From Asticcacaulis sp. SL142 (lineage in GTDB: Bacteria > Pseudomonadota > Alphaproteobacteria > Caulobacterales > Caulobacteraceae), in contig NZ_CP113061.1 of the NCBI RefSeq assembly GCF_026625745.1, positions 3,317,001-3,381,000 of the forward strand: DNA of 64,000 bases. Reading direction: 5' to 3'. Within the stretch, counting starts at the first letter, position 1. Each line of letters begins with the position of its first letter. Below are positions 27,902 through 37,206 of the stretch, piece after piece. The translations under genes were made by a program, and so were the position numbers. Below the pieces are notes generated by a model. It had not been told where the DNA came from, did not search any database, and saw nothing but the letters and a program-made list of their open reading frames with translations.

Positions 27902-28780
27902 TCAGCTATTGGCCGCATAGGTTTTAAGGCCATCAACCAGCGCATCGAACATGACCCGGCAACGCGGCGTCGATTTCAGGTTTTCGTGCATGACCACATA
28001 GGTTGGCAATGTCAGGGTAAGGCCCGGTACGACCCGCACAAGACCTGAGTGATAGGCAAGGCCTGTCTGGCAAAAGCCGATGCCAAAACCCGCTTCGATC
28101 ATCGAGAGTTGCGCCACATCGCTGTCTGAGCGGAAGGTAAAGTCGATGTCGAGATCGGGCAGGCGCTGTTTCATAGCGCGGATGGCCGCCGTTTCAGTAT
28201 CATAGCCGACCGTGCTGTGGTCTCTAAGGTCGCGTGCCGTCAGAGGCGTGCCGTAGCGTTCCAGATAGTCTGCGCGGGCATAAAGGCCAAGCGTAATGAT
28301 GCCGACCTTTTGCACCACCAACGCCTCTTGCTTTGGCTCAAACATGCGTACGGCAATATCGGCGTCACGTCTCAACATATCGGCGGGCGCATTGGATAGC
28401 GATAGCTCAATGGCAATGTCTTGGTGGCGATGATGCAGATCAGACAATATCGGGGGCAGCACGCGGACGCCTATTATCTCGCTGGCCGAGATGCGTACCG
28501 TGCCCGACAGGGTGTCACCCTGGGCTGAAGCCGCCCGTTTCAAAGCGGCCGCCGAGGACAGCATGGCCACCGCATAGGGTTCCAGCGTGCGCGCCGCTTC
28601 GGTCGGGGTCAGGCCGTGCTGAGAGCGGGTGAACAATTGATAACCTACCGCGTCTTCCAAAGCATCCATATGCCGCCCGACCGTCGGTTGGGCCAACCCC
28701 AGTGCGCGGGCGGCCCCCGATAGCGACCCCTCGGTCAGCACGCTTAAAAAGGTGCGGTAGATGTCCCAGCTTATGTCCAT
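27902..28780 (-). CDS. LysR-family transcriptional regulator
   Basis: A 292-residue regulator with the winged helix-turn-helix at residues 5-64 (LTEGSLSGAARALGLAQPTVGRHMDALE) and a substrate-binding domain after residue 90. No effector can be read from the sequence. It diverges from the NAD-binding oxidoreductase gene with about 90 bases between, the usual LysR arrangement, so that gene is the most likely target. It lies upstream of the arabinofuranosidase operon on the same strand, but an independent promoter for that operon is likely. Confidence 0.92.
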   Translation of the reverse strand: MDISWDIYRTFLSVLTEGSLSGAARALGLAQPTVGRHMDALEDAVGYQLFTRSQHGLTPTEAARTLEPYAVAMLSSAAALKRAASAQGDTLSGTVRISASEIIGVRVLPPILSDLHHRHQDIAIELSLSNAPADMLRRDADIAVRMFEPKQEALVVQKVGIITLGLYARADYLERYGTPLTARDLRDHSTVGYDTETAAIRAMKQRLPDLDIDFTFRSDSDVAQLSMIEAGFGIGFCQTGLAYHSGLVRVVPGLTLTLPTYVVMHENLKSTPRCRVMFDALVDGLKTYAANS

Positions 28781-28871
28781 GCAAAAATGTATAGCATAAG
28801 CACATAATCATGCAATTTTATTGATTCGTTAAACCCGTCATAGTGGCGCTATCAAACATGGAGAGATCACG

Positions 28872-29822
28872 ATGACCACGCAAAACATAGCCTTGGTATT
28901 GGGTGCCACCGGCGGTATCGGTGGGGAAATGGCCCGCACCTTACTGGCCCGCGGCTGGCAGGTTCGGGCGCTGCACCGGACGCGTTCAGGCAAAGACGAA
29001 GGTATCGACTGGATCAAAGGCGATGCCATGATCGCTAGTGATGTCAGGGCGGCGGCGCAAGGTGTGGCCGTTATTGTCCATGCCGTTAATCCACCGGGCT
29101 ATAAAAACTGGGGCAAGCTGGTCTTGCCGATGATCGACAACACCATTGAGGCTGCCCGTGCCACGGGGGCGCGGATAATTTTGCCGGGGACGGTCTATAA
29201 TTTCGGCCCTGATGTCCTGCCCAATATTCTTGAAACTTCAACGCAGAACCCCATCACGGCCAAGGGCAAAATCCGCGCCGAGATGGAGCGGCGTTTGCGA
29301 ATGGCCAGTCAGCACGGCCTCAAGGTGCTGATCGTGCGGGCCGGGGATTTCTTTGGGCCGAGCGCCGGCAATAGCTGGTTCGCCCAGGCGATGGCGAAGC
29401 CGGGTGCGCCGGTCACCGCCATCACCTATCCCGGCAAAAAGGGTGTCGGTCATCAGTGGACCTACCTTCCGGATATGGCCGAAACGGTCATGCGCTTGAT
29501 TGAAACTGACGCGCTGGAACCCTTTTCGGTCTTTCATATGAAAGGCCATTGGGATGCGGATGGCACGCAGATGATTGCCGCCATCCGTCGTGTGGTGGGT
29601 AAGCCTAACCTGCCGGTCAAAAAGTTTCCGTGGAAGCTGATGAAGCTATTGGTGCCGTTTGTGGTGATGTTTCGGGAGCTACGCGAAATGCGCTACCTGT
29701 GGAAGGTGCCGGTCTATATGTCGAATGACCGGTTGGTGGCGGCTTTGGGCGCAGAACCGCACACCCCGCTGGATCAGGCGGTGCGTAGCGCCCTGATTGG
29801 CCAAGGGTGTCTGCGTGAATAA
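28872..29822 (+). CDS. NAD(P)-binding epimerase/reductase family protein
   Basis: A 316-residue Rossmann-fold protein of the atypical/extended SDR group. The N-terminal nucleotide motif is GATGGIGGEMAR (residues 11-22). The catalytic YxxxK of classical SDRs is not obvious; AKGKIRAEME occurs where Tyr-Lys would be expected, so it may be a non-classical reductase or a redox sensor. GAGAGATCACG precedes the ATG, a good ribosome binding site. It diverges from a LysR regulator. The substrate is unknown. Confidence 0.85.
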   Translation: MTTQNIALVLGATGGIGGEMARTLLARGWQVRALHRTRSGKDEGIDWIKGDAMIASDVRAAAQGVAVIVHAVNPPGYKNWGKLVLPMIDNTIEAARATGARIILPGTVYNFGPDVLPNILETSTQNPITAKGKIRAEMERRLRMASQHGLKVLIVRAGDFFGPSAGNSWFAQAMAKPGAPVTAITYPGKKGVGHQWTYLPDMAETVMRLIETDALEPFSVFHMKGHWDADGTQMIAAIRRVVGKPNLPVKKFPWKLMKLLVPFVVMFRELREMRYLWKVPVYMSNDRLVAALGAEPHTPLDQAVRSALIGQGCLRE

Positions 29823-29904
29823 TTCGCGAAAAAGGCACAAAGGGTTTGCACTTATGCGGCTGAGGTCATAGGACAAATTCCGTGTTTTTTGCGGAGTGCG
29901 AACT

Positions 29905-31446
29905 ATGGGCAAGGGCTTGTTTGGCGGGCTGTTCGGATCGAAAACATCGAATAAGCCGCCCCAAAAACCAGCAACCAAGACATTTGAGGCTGAACCGCCG
30001 CCCGTAGCCACGCCCGCGACCCCCGACCCAACCGTTCAAGAGGCCCCCAAGATGACCAAAACCACCCGCACCGAGACCGATACCTTTGGCCCGATCGAGG
30101 TTGATAATTCGAAATACTGGGGCGCTCAGGCCCAGCGCTCGCTTGGCAACTTCAAGATCGGTTGGGAAAAGCAACCTTTGCCGGTGGTGCGGGCGTTAGG
30201 GATTGTTAAGCGTGCGGCGGCGGAGACCAATATGGCGCTGGGCAAGCTTGATCCGGCTATCGGCAATGCCGTGATTGCTGCCGCCAACGAAGTGATCGAG
30301 GGTAAGCTCGATGAGCATTTTCCGCTGGTGGTGTGGCAGACGGGGTCGGGTACCCAGTCGAACATGAACGCCAACGAAGTCATCTCCAACCGCGCCATTG
30401 AAATGCTGGGCGGCGAGATGGGCACCAAAAAGCCCGTCCACCCCAATGACCACGTCAACATGTCGCAATCGTCGAACGATACCTATCCGACCGCCATGCA
30501 TGTGGCCTGTGCCGAAGAGATCGTCCACCGCCTGCTGCCGGCGCTTCAGACCCTGCGCAATGCCCTGAACGATAAGGCTGAGGCCTGGAAAGACATTATC
30601 AAGATCGGCCGTACTCACACTCAGGACGCGACTCCGCTGACCTTGGGGCAGGAGTTCGGCGGCTACACCCAGCAACTGACCAACGGCATTGAGCGCATTT
30701 CGCAAACCCTGCCCAAGCTGATGCAACTGGCCCAGGGTGGCACCGCGGTCGGAACCGGCCTCAATGCCCCGATCGGATTTGCCGAGGGCGTGGCTGACCG
30801 GATCGCCGCTATTACTGGCCTTGGCTTCACGACCGCGCCGAACAAGTTTGAGGCTCTGGCGGCGCATGACGCGATGGTGTTCAGCCACGGCGCCATCAAT
30901 ACGGTCGCGGCATCCCTGTTTAAAATCGCCAACGATATCCGCTTCTTAGGCTCCGGCCCGCGCGCAGGCTTAGGCGAACTGGCACTGCCGGAAAATGAGC
31001 CGGGGTCGTCGATCATGCCGGGCAAGGTCAACCCGACCCAGTGCGAAGCGATGACGCAGGTGTGCGTGCAGATCTTTGGCAACAATGCCGCCTTGACGTT
31101 CGCCGGTTCGCAAGGCCATTTTGAACTCAACGTCTATAATCCGGTCATGGCCTATAATTTCCTGCAAAGCGTGCGTCTGCTGGCCGATGCGGCGGTGTCG
31201 TTCACTGATAACTGCGTGGTCGGCATTGAGCCGCGCATCGACAACATCAAAAAGGGCGTTGAAAACTCACTGATGCTGGTCACGGCGCTGAATGGCAAAC
31301 TCGGCTACGATGCTTGCGCCAAGATCGCTAAGACCGCCCACAAAAACGGCACGACCCTGCGCGAAGAAGCCGTCGGCGGCGGCTACCTGACCAACGAAGA
31401 ATTTGACCAGTTCGTCCGCCCTGAAAACATGGTCTCGCCGGGTTAA
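29905..31446 (+). CDS. fumC: Class II fumarase with a Pro/Gly-rich N-terminal extension
   Basis: Fumarase interconverts fumarate and malate in the TCA cycle. The core beginning [10 protein letters not shown] (codon at 30052) is a full-length class II enzyme of about 464 residues with the signature [11 protein letters not shown] and catalytic-region motifs [12 protein letters not shown] and [16 protein letters not shown]. Upstream the frame is open for 49 more codons, reading [13 protein letters not shown] and then Pro/Ala/Thr-rich sequence. GCGGAG lies eight bases before ATG 29905, favouring the long form, but AAGAGG also lies before 30052, so two forms could be made. A terminator hairpin follows. 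Confidence 0.92.
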   Translation: MGKGLFGGLFGSKTSNKPPQKPATKTFEAEPPPVATPATPDPTVQEAPKMTKTTRTETDTFGPIEVDNSKYWGAQAQRSLGNFKIGWEKQPLPVVRALGIVKRAAAETNMALGKLDPAIGNAVIAAANEVIEGKLDEHFPLVVWQTGSGTQSNMNANEVISNRAIEMLGGEMGTKKPVHPNDHVNMSQSSNDTYPTAMHVACAEEIVHRLLPALQTLRNALNDKAEAWKDIIKIGRTHTQDATPLTLGQEFGGYTQQLTNGIERISQTLPKLMQLAQGGTAVGTGLNAPIGFAEGVADRIAAITGLGFTTAPNKFEALAAHDAMVFSHGAINTVAASLFKIANDIRFLGSGPRAGLGELALPENEPGSSIMPGKVNPTQCEAMTQVCVQIFGNNAALTFAGSQGHFELNVYNPVMAYNFLQSVRLLADAAVSFTDNCVVGIEPRIDNIKKGVENSLMLVTALNGKLGYDACAKIAKTAHKNGTTLREEAVGGGYLTNEEFDQFVRPENMVSPG

Positions 31447-31471
31447 GAGGCGCTCTGTACAATTAGGCGGG

Positions 31472-31509
31472 AAAAGGGCTATGTTCCGAAAGGGAGCATA
31501 GCCTTTTCT
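31472..31509 (+). terminator. Rho-independent terminator after fumC
   Basis: Stem GGGCTATG-TTCC with GGGA-GCATAGCC around GAAA, followed by TTTTCTTT. The T-run merges with the ribosome binding site of the next gene, so read-through would still translate it. Confidence 0.8.
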
Positions 31510-31521
31510 TTGGGGGATGAT

Positions 31522-32082
31522 ATGGCGCGGTATGTCGATACGGCTTTGAGTGCGGGGGAACCCATTCTGTATGACGCCAAGGTGCACTGGGCGGTGTTTC
31601 TGGAACCGTTCACCAAATGGATCGGCACGGCGGTATTTCTGGCCATTGTCTGGACGTTTATCGGGGTGCTCATTGTCGGTGATTTAAGCGAAAATCTGGC
31701 CGATGAGCGGGCGACGCAGGCGCTGGGGTGGTTAAGCGCCTTGTCCTTCACCCACATCGTTATATTGATCGCCATTTTGATCGGGGTGCAGAGCCTGATC
31801 AAGGCACTGATCTATTACTATAATTCCGACTTTGTGCTGACCGACCGGCGGGTGATTTCAAAGTTCGGCCTGCTTAGCCGCACGACCAGCGAACAAAGAT
31901 TGTCCAAGGTCGAGTCGATCCATGTCTATCAAAGCTTTCTGGGCCGGCTGCTCAACTACGGCACGGTGACCGTCACCGGCACCGGCTCATCGGCCACCAA
32001 GTTTGGGCCGATGGCCGATCCGATCGCCTGCAAGCGCGCCATCGAGACCCAGCTTGATCTGGTCAAATCGGATGCCGGTTAA
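31522..32082 (+). CDS. Membrane protein with bacterial PH domain
   Basis: About 186 residues. Two membrane helices (roughly residues 36-55 and 79-100) precede a bacterial PH (bPH2) domain beginning YYYNSDFVLTDRRVISKFG and ending KFGPMADPIACKRAIE. Proteins of this shape are common and mostly uncharacterised. The ATG at 31522 follows GGGGGA at proper spacing; a TTG at 31510 in frame would be less likely. Its end overlaps the convergent glutamate synthase-like gene by four bases. Confidence 0.85.
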   Translation: MARYVDTALSAGEPILYDAKVHWAVFLEPFTKWIGTAVFLAIVWTFIGVLIVGDLSENLADERATQALGWLSALSFTHIVILIAILIGVQSLIKALIYYYNSDFVLTDRRVISKFGLLSRTTSEQRLSKVESIHVYQSFLGRLLNYGTVTVTGTGSSATKFGPMADPIACKRAIETQLDLVKSDAG

Positions 32083-33704
32083 GCCATCAAGGTCTCAACC
32101 GTGGCCTCATCGACCGGATCGAAGCTGTCGATCTGGGCACGGTGCCATTGCTTCATCAGCCACTCGCGCGCGGTTCCGTTTAGCAGCGATCCCGGTTCGA
32201 CATGGTGATAGGCGACATCGCCGCGCACCACTTCTCCAGTTGTGGCGCGCACATGCAGGTGCCAGGGCTTGAGCTCACGCGGATGGTTCAGTCCGGCGGC
32301 TTCCAGCATCTGAGCCAGGGCCTTGAGCGTATTGCGATGGTAATTTTCGACTCTTGGGGCCTTATCCGAGACCACCAGTGCCCGCTGGCGGAGCTTTGAT
32401 TGGGTGGCGACCCCTGTAGGGCAGTGGTTCGTGTGACATGACCGGGCCTGAATACAGCCCGCGGCGAACATAAAGGCGCGCGCCGACATGACAAAATCCG
32501 CCCCCAGAGCGTGGGCCCGGCAAAAGTCAAAGGCCGAGACAATCTTACCCGATGCGCCAATCCGGACCTGATCACGCAGGCCCGCCCCGACTAAAGCATT
32601 GTGAACAAAGCTCAGACCCTCGACCAGCGGCAGGCCGACATGGTTGGCCAACTCCACGGGCGCCGCGCCGGTGCCGCCTTCGCCGCCGTCGATCGTTATA
32701 AAGTCAGGCATAACGCCGGTGGCCAGCATCGCCTTGACCAGGGCCAGAAACTCAGACCGGTGACCGACGGCCAGTTTGAGGCCCACGGGCTTGCCGCCGG
32801 ACAGATCCCTTAGGTAAGCGATAAAGCGCATCATCTCACGCGGGGTCGCAAATTCCGGATGGGCCGCCGGCGATACGCAGTCTTTTGTGCGGTCGATCAG
32901 ACGGGTGCGGGCGATTTCTGCGGTGATCTTGTTTTTGGGCAGAACCCCGCCGTGGCCGGGTTTGGCGCCCTGACTGAGCTTGAGTTCGATCATCTTGACC
33001 TGATCCAGGGCGGCGGTTTTGGCAAAAATGTCCGGGTCGAACCGTCCCGCCTTGGTGCGGCAGCCGAAATAGCCCGAGGCGATCTGCCAGATCAGATCTC
33101 CGCCATATTTGGTGTGGTATTTCGAGATCGCCCCTTCGCCGGTATTATGGGCAAACCCGCCCTTCTTAGCCCCCTTATTGAAGGCCATGATGGCGTTGGC
33201 GGATACCGCGCCAAAACTTGTGCCGGAGATATTCAGGACGGAGGCGGCATAGGGCTTAAGGCAGTCACGGCCGCCAATGTGGATACGAAAATCGGGATTT
33301 ATGATTTTCGATGGCCGCATGGAATGGGAAATCCAGCCATAGCCTATGGCATTGACATCGCGGATCGTGCCGAACGGTTGTTTGTCTGACACATTCTTGG
33401 CGCGGCGATAAACCAGAGCCCGCTGCTCACGGGAAAAGGGCAGAGGATCGCGGTCATCCTCTATCATATACTGGCGTATTTCGGGCCGGAGCGCTTCGAG
33501 GATAAACCGAAAGTGGCCGATAATCGGATAGTTGCGCAGGATCGCGTGAGACGACTGTATAAGATCGCCGATCCCGATGAGGCTTAGCGGGGCCAGCACA
33601 ATCAGCGGCCACAGAAATTCGGGGCGCAGATAATAGCCTGCGGCGGCGCTGGCCAGTGTCAGAACCAGACACAGTTGCAGAATGAAAAACCTCGATAAGC
33701 CCAT
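32079..33704 (-). CDS. FMN-binding glutamate synthase-family protein, membrane-anchored
   Basis: A 541-residue protein with two N-terminal hydrophobic segments (about residues 5-25 and 29-46), then the FMN/iron-sulphur synthase domain of glutamate synthase (COG0069). Motifs include PGHGGVLPKNKIT, TIDGGEGGTGAAP, IGASGKIVSAFDFCRAHALGAD and the 3Fe-4S cysteines CIQARSCHTNHCPTG. The glutamine amidotransferase domain of large-subunit GltB is absent, and no gltD is adjacent. Similar stand-alone proteins are widespread; whether they make glutamate is unproven. The ATG at 33704 gives the membrane anchor; its immediate upstream DNA is C-rich. Confidence 0.87.
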   Translation of the reverse strand: MGLSRFFILQLCLVLTLASAAAGYYLRPEFLWPLIVLAPLSLIGIGDLIQSSHAILRNYPIIGHFRFILEALRPEIRQYMIEDDRDPLPFSREQRALVYRRAKNVSDKQPFGTIRDVNAIGYGWISHSMRPSKIINPDFRIHIGGRDCLKPYAASVLNISGTSFGAVSANAIMAFNKGAKKGGFAHNTGEGAISKYHTKYGGDLIWQIASGYFGCRTKAGRFDPDIFAKTAALDQVKMIELKLSQGAKPGHGGVLPKNKITAEIARTRLIDRTKDCVSPAAHPEFATPREMMRFIAYLRDLSGGKPVGLKLAVGHRSEFLALVKAMLATGVMPDFITIDGGEGGTGAAPVELANHVGLPLVEGLSFVHNALVGAGLRDQVRIGASGKIVSAFDFCRAHALGADFVMSARAFMFAAGCIQARSCHTNHCPTGVATQSKLRQRALVVSDKAPRVENYHRNTLKALAQMLEAAGLNHPRELKPWHLHVRATTGEVVRGDVAYHHVEPGSLLNGTAREWLMKQWHRAQIDSFDPVDEATVETLMA

Positions 33705-33814
33705 ATGCCCGCGCCCCCCCGGATATTATCCGTGGACGTTAACAAACCTATGCGACCCTTGTTTGACAGTCTTAAGGGGCACCCGGTTGCGCCGCCAAAA
33801 AGCTCGGGCTTTGA

Positions 33815-34708
33815 CTATGGCCCAACGCGGACTGAGCCTGAGCCGATCACACGCTTATTGACGCTGCCGGTGACGCGGCCAAGGCGGACATCGCCGGAGC
33901 CTGCGATGGAGGCTTCGACATCGCCCGCCGTGCCGCCAAACTGCACGTCGCCCGATCCGGCCAGGCTGATGGTGACGCGCGGGGCATTGCCGTCCCGGAG
34001 GGTAAAACTGCCTGAACCGGCACCGGCGATATCGACATCGCCATTGACCCGGTTGATGGTCGAGCTACCGGAACCAGAGGTTTTGATCGACAGGTCTCCG
34101 CCGATATCACCCAGATCGAGATCGCCAGACCCGGCATTGACGGCATGGGTGCGACCGCGGATGGCACCGACCTTAATCTGGCCGGACCCGGAACCCGCGA
34201 TGTCCGCCTCTGAGGCCGAGGCGACCTTGATATCGCCGGAGCCGGAGTTGGCCAGATTAAGCTTGCCCGCCACGGGTGCGGCCTGCCACGATCCACAACC
34301 GGACAGCGCCAGCTTAAGCGTGCGGCTTTGGCCGATGTCACCAAAGGTCGGGCTGGCCGCCGACAGCTTCACATCGCGCGGGGTGCGGACATGAATGACT
34401 GGCAGATCATCATAGCGAACAGTGCCGACACCGCTGATTTTGACATCGCGGCCGCAGCCCTTGATCTTATGAGCCAATTGCCCGCTGACGATCAGCTTGT
34501 CGCCTCTGACAGTGACGGTAATTTTCGGCAGGTTAGGGTTGTTTTTGACCTTAAGATCAATGTCCGTCCGGTCTTCGGGAGTGACGATGACGCGGGCGGC
34601 CATGTGTTTAAGTTCAAGCTGGTTGGCGGCTTCGGCGCGGGCGCTGAGGGCGCAGACCGCCACAATCGGCGTAGCGAGAAAGAGGGCGGTCAGGGTGGCT
34701 GTGCGCAT
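33815..34708 (-). CDS. Exported GIN-domain (DUF2807) protein
   Basis: A 297-residue periplasmic or surface protein. After a signal peptide (VCALSARAEA, about residue 26) comes a head region and then a repetitive beta-helix-like domain with recurrent GSGSGxIKV/AGSGDV motifs every 20 or so residues, the mark of DUF2807 (putative auto-transporter adhesin, head GIN domain). The ATG at 34708 follows GGGAG; the frame opens five codons earlier. A 45-residue ORF ends 25 bases upstream on the same strand, probably co-transcribed. Function is unknown. Confidence 0.85.
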   Translation of the reverse strand: MRTATLTALFLATPIVAVCALSARAEAANQLELKHMAARVIVTPEDRTDIDLKVKNNPNLPKITVTVRGDKLIVSGQLAHKIKGCGRDVKISGVGTVRYDDLPVIHVRTPRDVKLSAASPTFGDIGQSRTLKLALSGCGSWQAAPVAGKLNLANSGSGDIKVASASEADIAGSGSGQIKVGAIRGRTHAVNAGSGDLDLGDIGGDLSIKTSGSGSSTINRVNGDVDIAGAGSGSFTLRDGNAPRVTISLAGSGDVQFGGTAGDVEASIAGSGDVRLGRVTGSVNKRVIGSGSVRVGP

Positions 34709-34733
34709 CGTGTTCACTCCCAAGGGTCAGAGA

Positions 34734-34871
34734 TTAGCCGTTACGGTCAGCAGTGGCGGTGGCACCGTAAAGCGCGCGCTCAGAAGCTGGTTGCGGGCTG
34801 ATGGTGACCAGCGAAAAGGCAAGAGCCAGAGCGGCAAACGAAAAGATAAACGGAGAGATAGGGGTGGTCAT
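34734..34871 (-). CDS. Possible 45-residue membrane or secreted peptide
   Basis: A short minus-strand frame encodes MTTPISPFIFSFAALALAFS followed by LVTISPQPAS and a short polar tail ending TADRNG. It has one hydrophobic segment (residues 7-25) that could be a membrane anchor or signal peptide. AAGGATG lies nine bases before the ATG. It ends 25 bases before the GIN-domain gene. A dispersed palindrome sits 25 bases upstream of its start. I do not recognise a family; the coding call rests on composition, ribosome binding site and position. Confidence 0.5.
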   Translation of the reverse strand: MTTPISPFIFSFAALALAFSLVTISPQPASERALYGATATADRNG

Positions 34872-34895
34872 TTTAAACATCCTTGAGGTTGGGGA

Positions 34896-34938
34896 GCGCA
34901 TTCCGAAAAGTGTGAAGCGGTTTTCGGATTAAATGCGC
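34896..34938. repeat. Palindromic dispersed repeat, copy 2
   Basis: Arms GCGCAT/ATGCGC and inner arms CCGAAAA/TTTTCGG around GTGTGAAGCGG. Compared with copy 1 the inner stem has changed on both sides (CCC/GGG to CCG/CGG), preserving pairing. A run of A follows as in copy 1. Confidence 0.85.
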
Positions 34939-35120
34939 GTCAAAAAATTTAAGGTACGAAAGTGAAGCGGGTTTGCTTCGGAACTGACCCCTAAATGGCG
35001 CAAGGATGGTTTGGTTTCAAATTAAATGGATGTCATGACGCCGATTTAATATATTAAACAAAATCAATGTGTTAATATGAATTTTCTGTAATGTTTGTAT
35101 CGCGAACAAGCCATTGACAC

Positions 35121-36068
35121 TTAAGCAAAAAGTCCTCTGCTACGCGCAAAACTTAAGAACAGATCGCCCCACTTGGCCTTGGTGGAGTTCAGGCCATAGC
35201 CGTGGCCACCTTCGGCAAACAGATGGGTTTCGACCTTAATGCCGTGGGTTTTGAGCGCTTCCCGTAGCAAAAGCGCATTGGCGACCGGCACTGTGCCGTC
35301 ATCTTCGCTATGGGCGATGAAAGCGGGCGGGGTGGCGGGGCTTACCTGTTTGTCGGTCGAAAACTGATTTACCATGTCTTCAGTCGGGGCCGCGCCCAAC
35401 AGGTTGATGCGCGATCCGCCGTGCGAGATACCGGCTGCCATCGAAATCACCGGGTAGATGGGCGCAAACAGGGTGGGGCGTGCGCTTAAACTATCGGCAG
35501 TATCGACGGCGTCATAAGCCTTATGGTCAAACAGGGTCGCCAGTGACGCACACAGATGGCCCCCCGCGCTAAAGCCGATCACCCCCGTCCGGTCCGGATC
35601 AATGCCGTAGCTGGCATGGTGATGGCGGATGAGCCTTAGTGCCCGTTGGGCATCGGCCAGCGGTGTCAGATGAGGTGTCGCCCAGCCTTCGGCGGGCAGG
35701 CGGTAGGTCAGGATAAAGGCCGCCACCCCATGGGCCGCCAGCCAGCGGGCGATCTCATGGCCTTCGTTATCAATTGACACAAAGCGGTAGCCGCCGCCGG
35801 GAATGACCAGCATGGCGGCGCCATTAGGCTTTTGCGGGCGATAGATGGTCAGGCGCGGCTGAGACACTCCGGTGACAAAGCGTTTGGTGTTGCCGGACGG
35901 GGGTGAGACTTCCTGACGGGCCGGATTGAGGTCACCTGCTGGATCCTTGGGCCACAAGGGCATAACTTCGGTGCTGTCCTGAAACGCGGCGGGCGTCTGA
36001 GAATTTACGGTCAGCGGCAGGGCCGCCAAAAGGCCTGCACTTAAGATATGGCGGCGATCAATCGGCAT
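35121..36068 (-). CDS. Exported alpha/beta-hydrolase, acetylxylan-esterase-like
   Basis: A 315-residue esterase candidate. The N-terminus MPIDRRHILSAGLLAALPL looks like a twin-arginine-type or Sec signal. The hydrolase core has the oxyanion-side motif VIPGGGYRFV, nucleophile elbow GFSAGGH (Ser near 164), Asp in HSEDDGTVP and His in EGGHGYGLN. This layout is common in BD-FAE-like and acetylxylan esterases that deacylate plant polysaccharides, which suits the arabinan enzymes nearby. The precise ester substrate is an inference. It stands alone on the minus strand. Confidence 0.87.
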   Translation of the reverse strand: MPIDRRHILSAGLLAALPLTVNSQTPAAFQDSTEVMPLWPKDPAGDLNPARQEVSPPSGNTKRFVTGVSQPRLTIYRPQKPNGAAMLVIPGGGYRFVSIDNEGHEIARWLAAHGVAAFILTYRLPAEGWATPHLTPLADAQRALRLIRHHHASYGIDPDRTGVIGFSAGGHLCASLATLFDHKAYDAVDTADSLSARPTLFAPIYPVISMAAGISHGGSRINLLGAAPTEDMVNQFSTDKQVSPATPPAFIAHSEDDGTVPVANALLLREALKTHGIKVETHLFAEGGHGYGLNSTKAKWGDLFLSFARSRGLFA

Positions 36069-36114
36069 GAACTGTCCCTAACTATATTATAATGCAGGGA
36101 CTTTGGCCGAGCGC

Positions 36115-36513
36115 TCAGCGTTTTTCAACCACCATTTTACCGACCGGTGCCAGGGCAAGCTGTGCCAGTTGCAGATCCTTAAACGCAAACGGCAGGCCGA
36201 TTATGGTAATGGCCTCACCAATCGCAGTGATCAGGTGAGCCAGCGCAATATACCAGCCCGCAAAGACGAACCATATAATATTGAGAAACAACCCGACGGC
36301 ACCGGTGCCGATATCGGTGCGGCCGGTGTGGTCATCGCGGTCAACAATTTCCTTACCGAACGGCCAGAAGGCAAAGCCTGCAATGCGCCAGGCCGAAAAG
36401 GCCCACGGCAGGCCGACAATGGTTATGGCCAGAAAGAACCCGCCCAGCAGCCACAAACAGCCGCAGATGAAACCGCCGAAGATGAACCAGAGCAGGTTAA
36501 GTAGTAATCTCAT
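36115..36513 (-). CDS. YccF domain membrane protein
   Basis: A 132-residue inner-membrane protein with two repeats of the YccF domain. Each has hydrophobic helices and the motif G-[L]-P-x-A-F (VGLPWAFSAWRI near residue 34 and IGLPFAFKDLQLAQLALAPVG near 100). Four hydrophobic stretches are visible. YccF function is unknown, although it is widely conserved. It is separate from the esterase gene by about 45 bases and may share its transcript. Confidence 0.88.
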   Translation of the reverse strand: MRLLLNLLWFIFGGFICGCLWLLGGFFLAITIVGLPWAFSAWRIAGFAFWPFGKEIVDRDDHTGRTDIGTGAVGLFLNIIWFVFAGWYIALAHLITAIGEAITIIGLPFAFKDLQLAQLALAPVGKMVVEKR

Positions 36514-36851
36514 GAGGGGGCTCTCTGCGGGATAAGGCGGTTGGCACCGGATACCGGGACTATAGGGTAAAGGCCGCCGTAATCACGTTAAATTTCATTT
36601 ATGCGGTCACGGCGGCAGCGTATAATTAAACGTATAAAATATTAGTCAAGGTTTGAGTGTAGTCTGTCGATCTACTTGAGGCCTGAGTTGCCGAAGGGGT
36701 AGGCCTATGCGGCAACCGCGCTTAAATACCGCCGGACGGTAAGATGGTCACATGAACTGGTTTCGTTTTTAAGTATAAAACCGATATCGCGCTCTGATTC
36801 GCAGATCGAAAGTCAGTTTTTAAAGCCTTTGTAGTAATGAGAGTAGTTATC
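36514..36851. other. AT-rich intergenic region without a recognised gene
   Basis: About 340 bases between yccF (minus) and the DUF4169 gene (plus). The composition shifts to AT-rich from about 36580, with AT-rich words such as GTATAATTAAACGTATAA near 36618 that could contain promoters. A minus frame (36722-37024) crosses it but runs antisense to the DUF4169 gene and looks non-coding. No convincing terminator, RNA or repeat was seen. Confidence 0.4.
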
Positions 36852-37055
36852 ATGTCAGATGTTGTAAGCCTAAGCAAAGCTCGAAAAGCGAAAAACAAGG
36901 CTAAAAAGCAAAAACAGGCGGTTGAAAACCGTATAATATTTGGAACTTCAACCAAAATTAGAAAGCTTGAAATAAAAAAGGCAGATATAGAGTCGAAAAA
37001 ACTGGAACAGAGATTGCTAAGCACACCGGATGGTAATAAAAAGGACGAGTGTTAA
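36852..37055 (+). CDS. DUF4169 family small protein
   Basis: A 67-residue highly charged protein beginning MSDVVSLSKARKAKNKAKKQ, the family pattern (xINLRxARKxKxR), with NRIIFGTSTKIRK in the middle and a Lys/Glu-rich helix after. The start at 36852 matches the family N-terminus; five extra codons are open upstream. It lies in AT-rich DNA and its composition differs from the neighbours. In alphaproteobacteria DUF4169 is often found next to a ribbon-helix-helix gene, fumC and sspB, and all are in this window. The function is unknown. Confidence 0.8.
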   Translation: MSDVVSLSKARKAKNKAKKQKQAVENRIIFGTSTKIRKLEIKKADIESKKLEQRLLSTPDGNKKDEC

Positions 37056-37206
37056 ACAATAAAAGCCATCCTCTAAGTAGCCTTTGCGGGAATGGTCTTA
37101 TAATACCGTGGATTATGATGAATAAATGTACCTCATCCAAGTACAGTATAAACCCTAAAAAAACATACGCTGTCGTGGAAAGACGCCGTGAAGTTGGAGG
37201 AACCTC

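Noticed and set aside
33705-34394. 229-codon plus-strand frame opposite the GIN-domain gene
   Set aside because: Its Ser/Pro repeats are the complement of the Gly/Ser repeats in the real gene.
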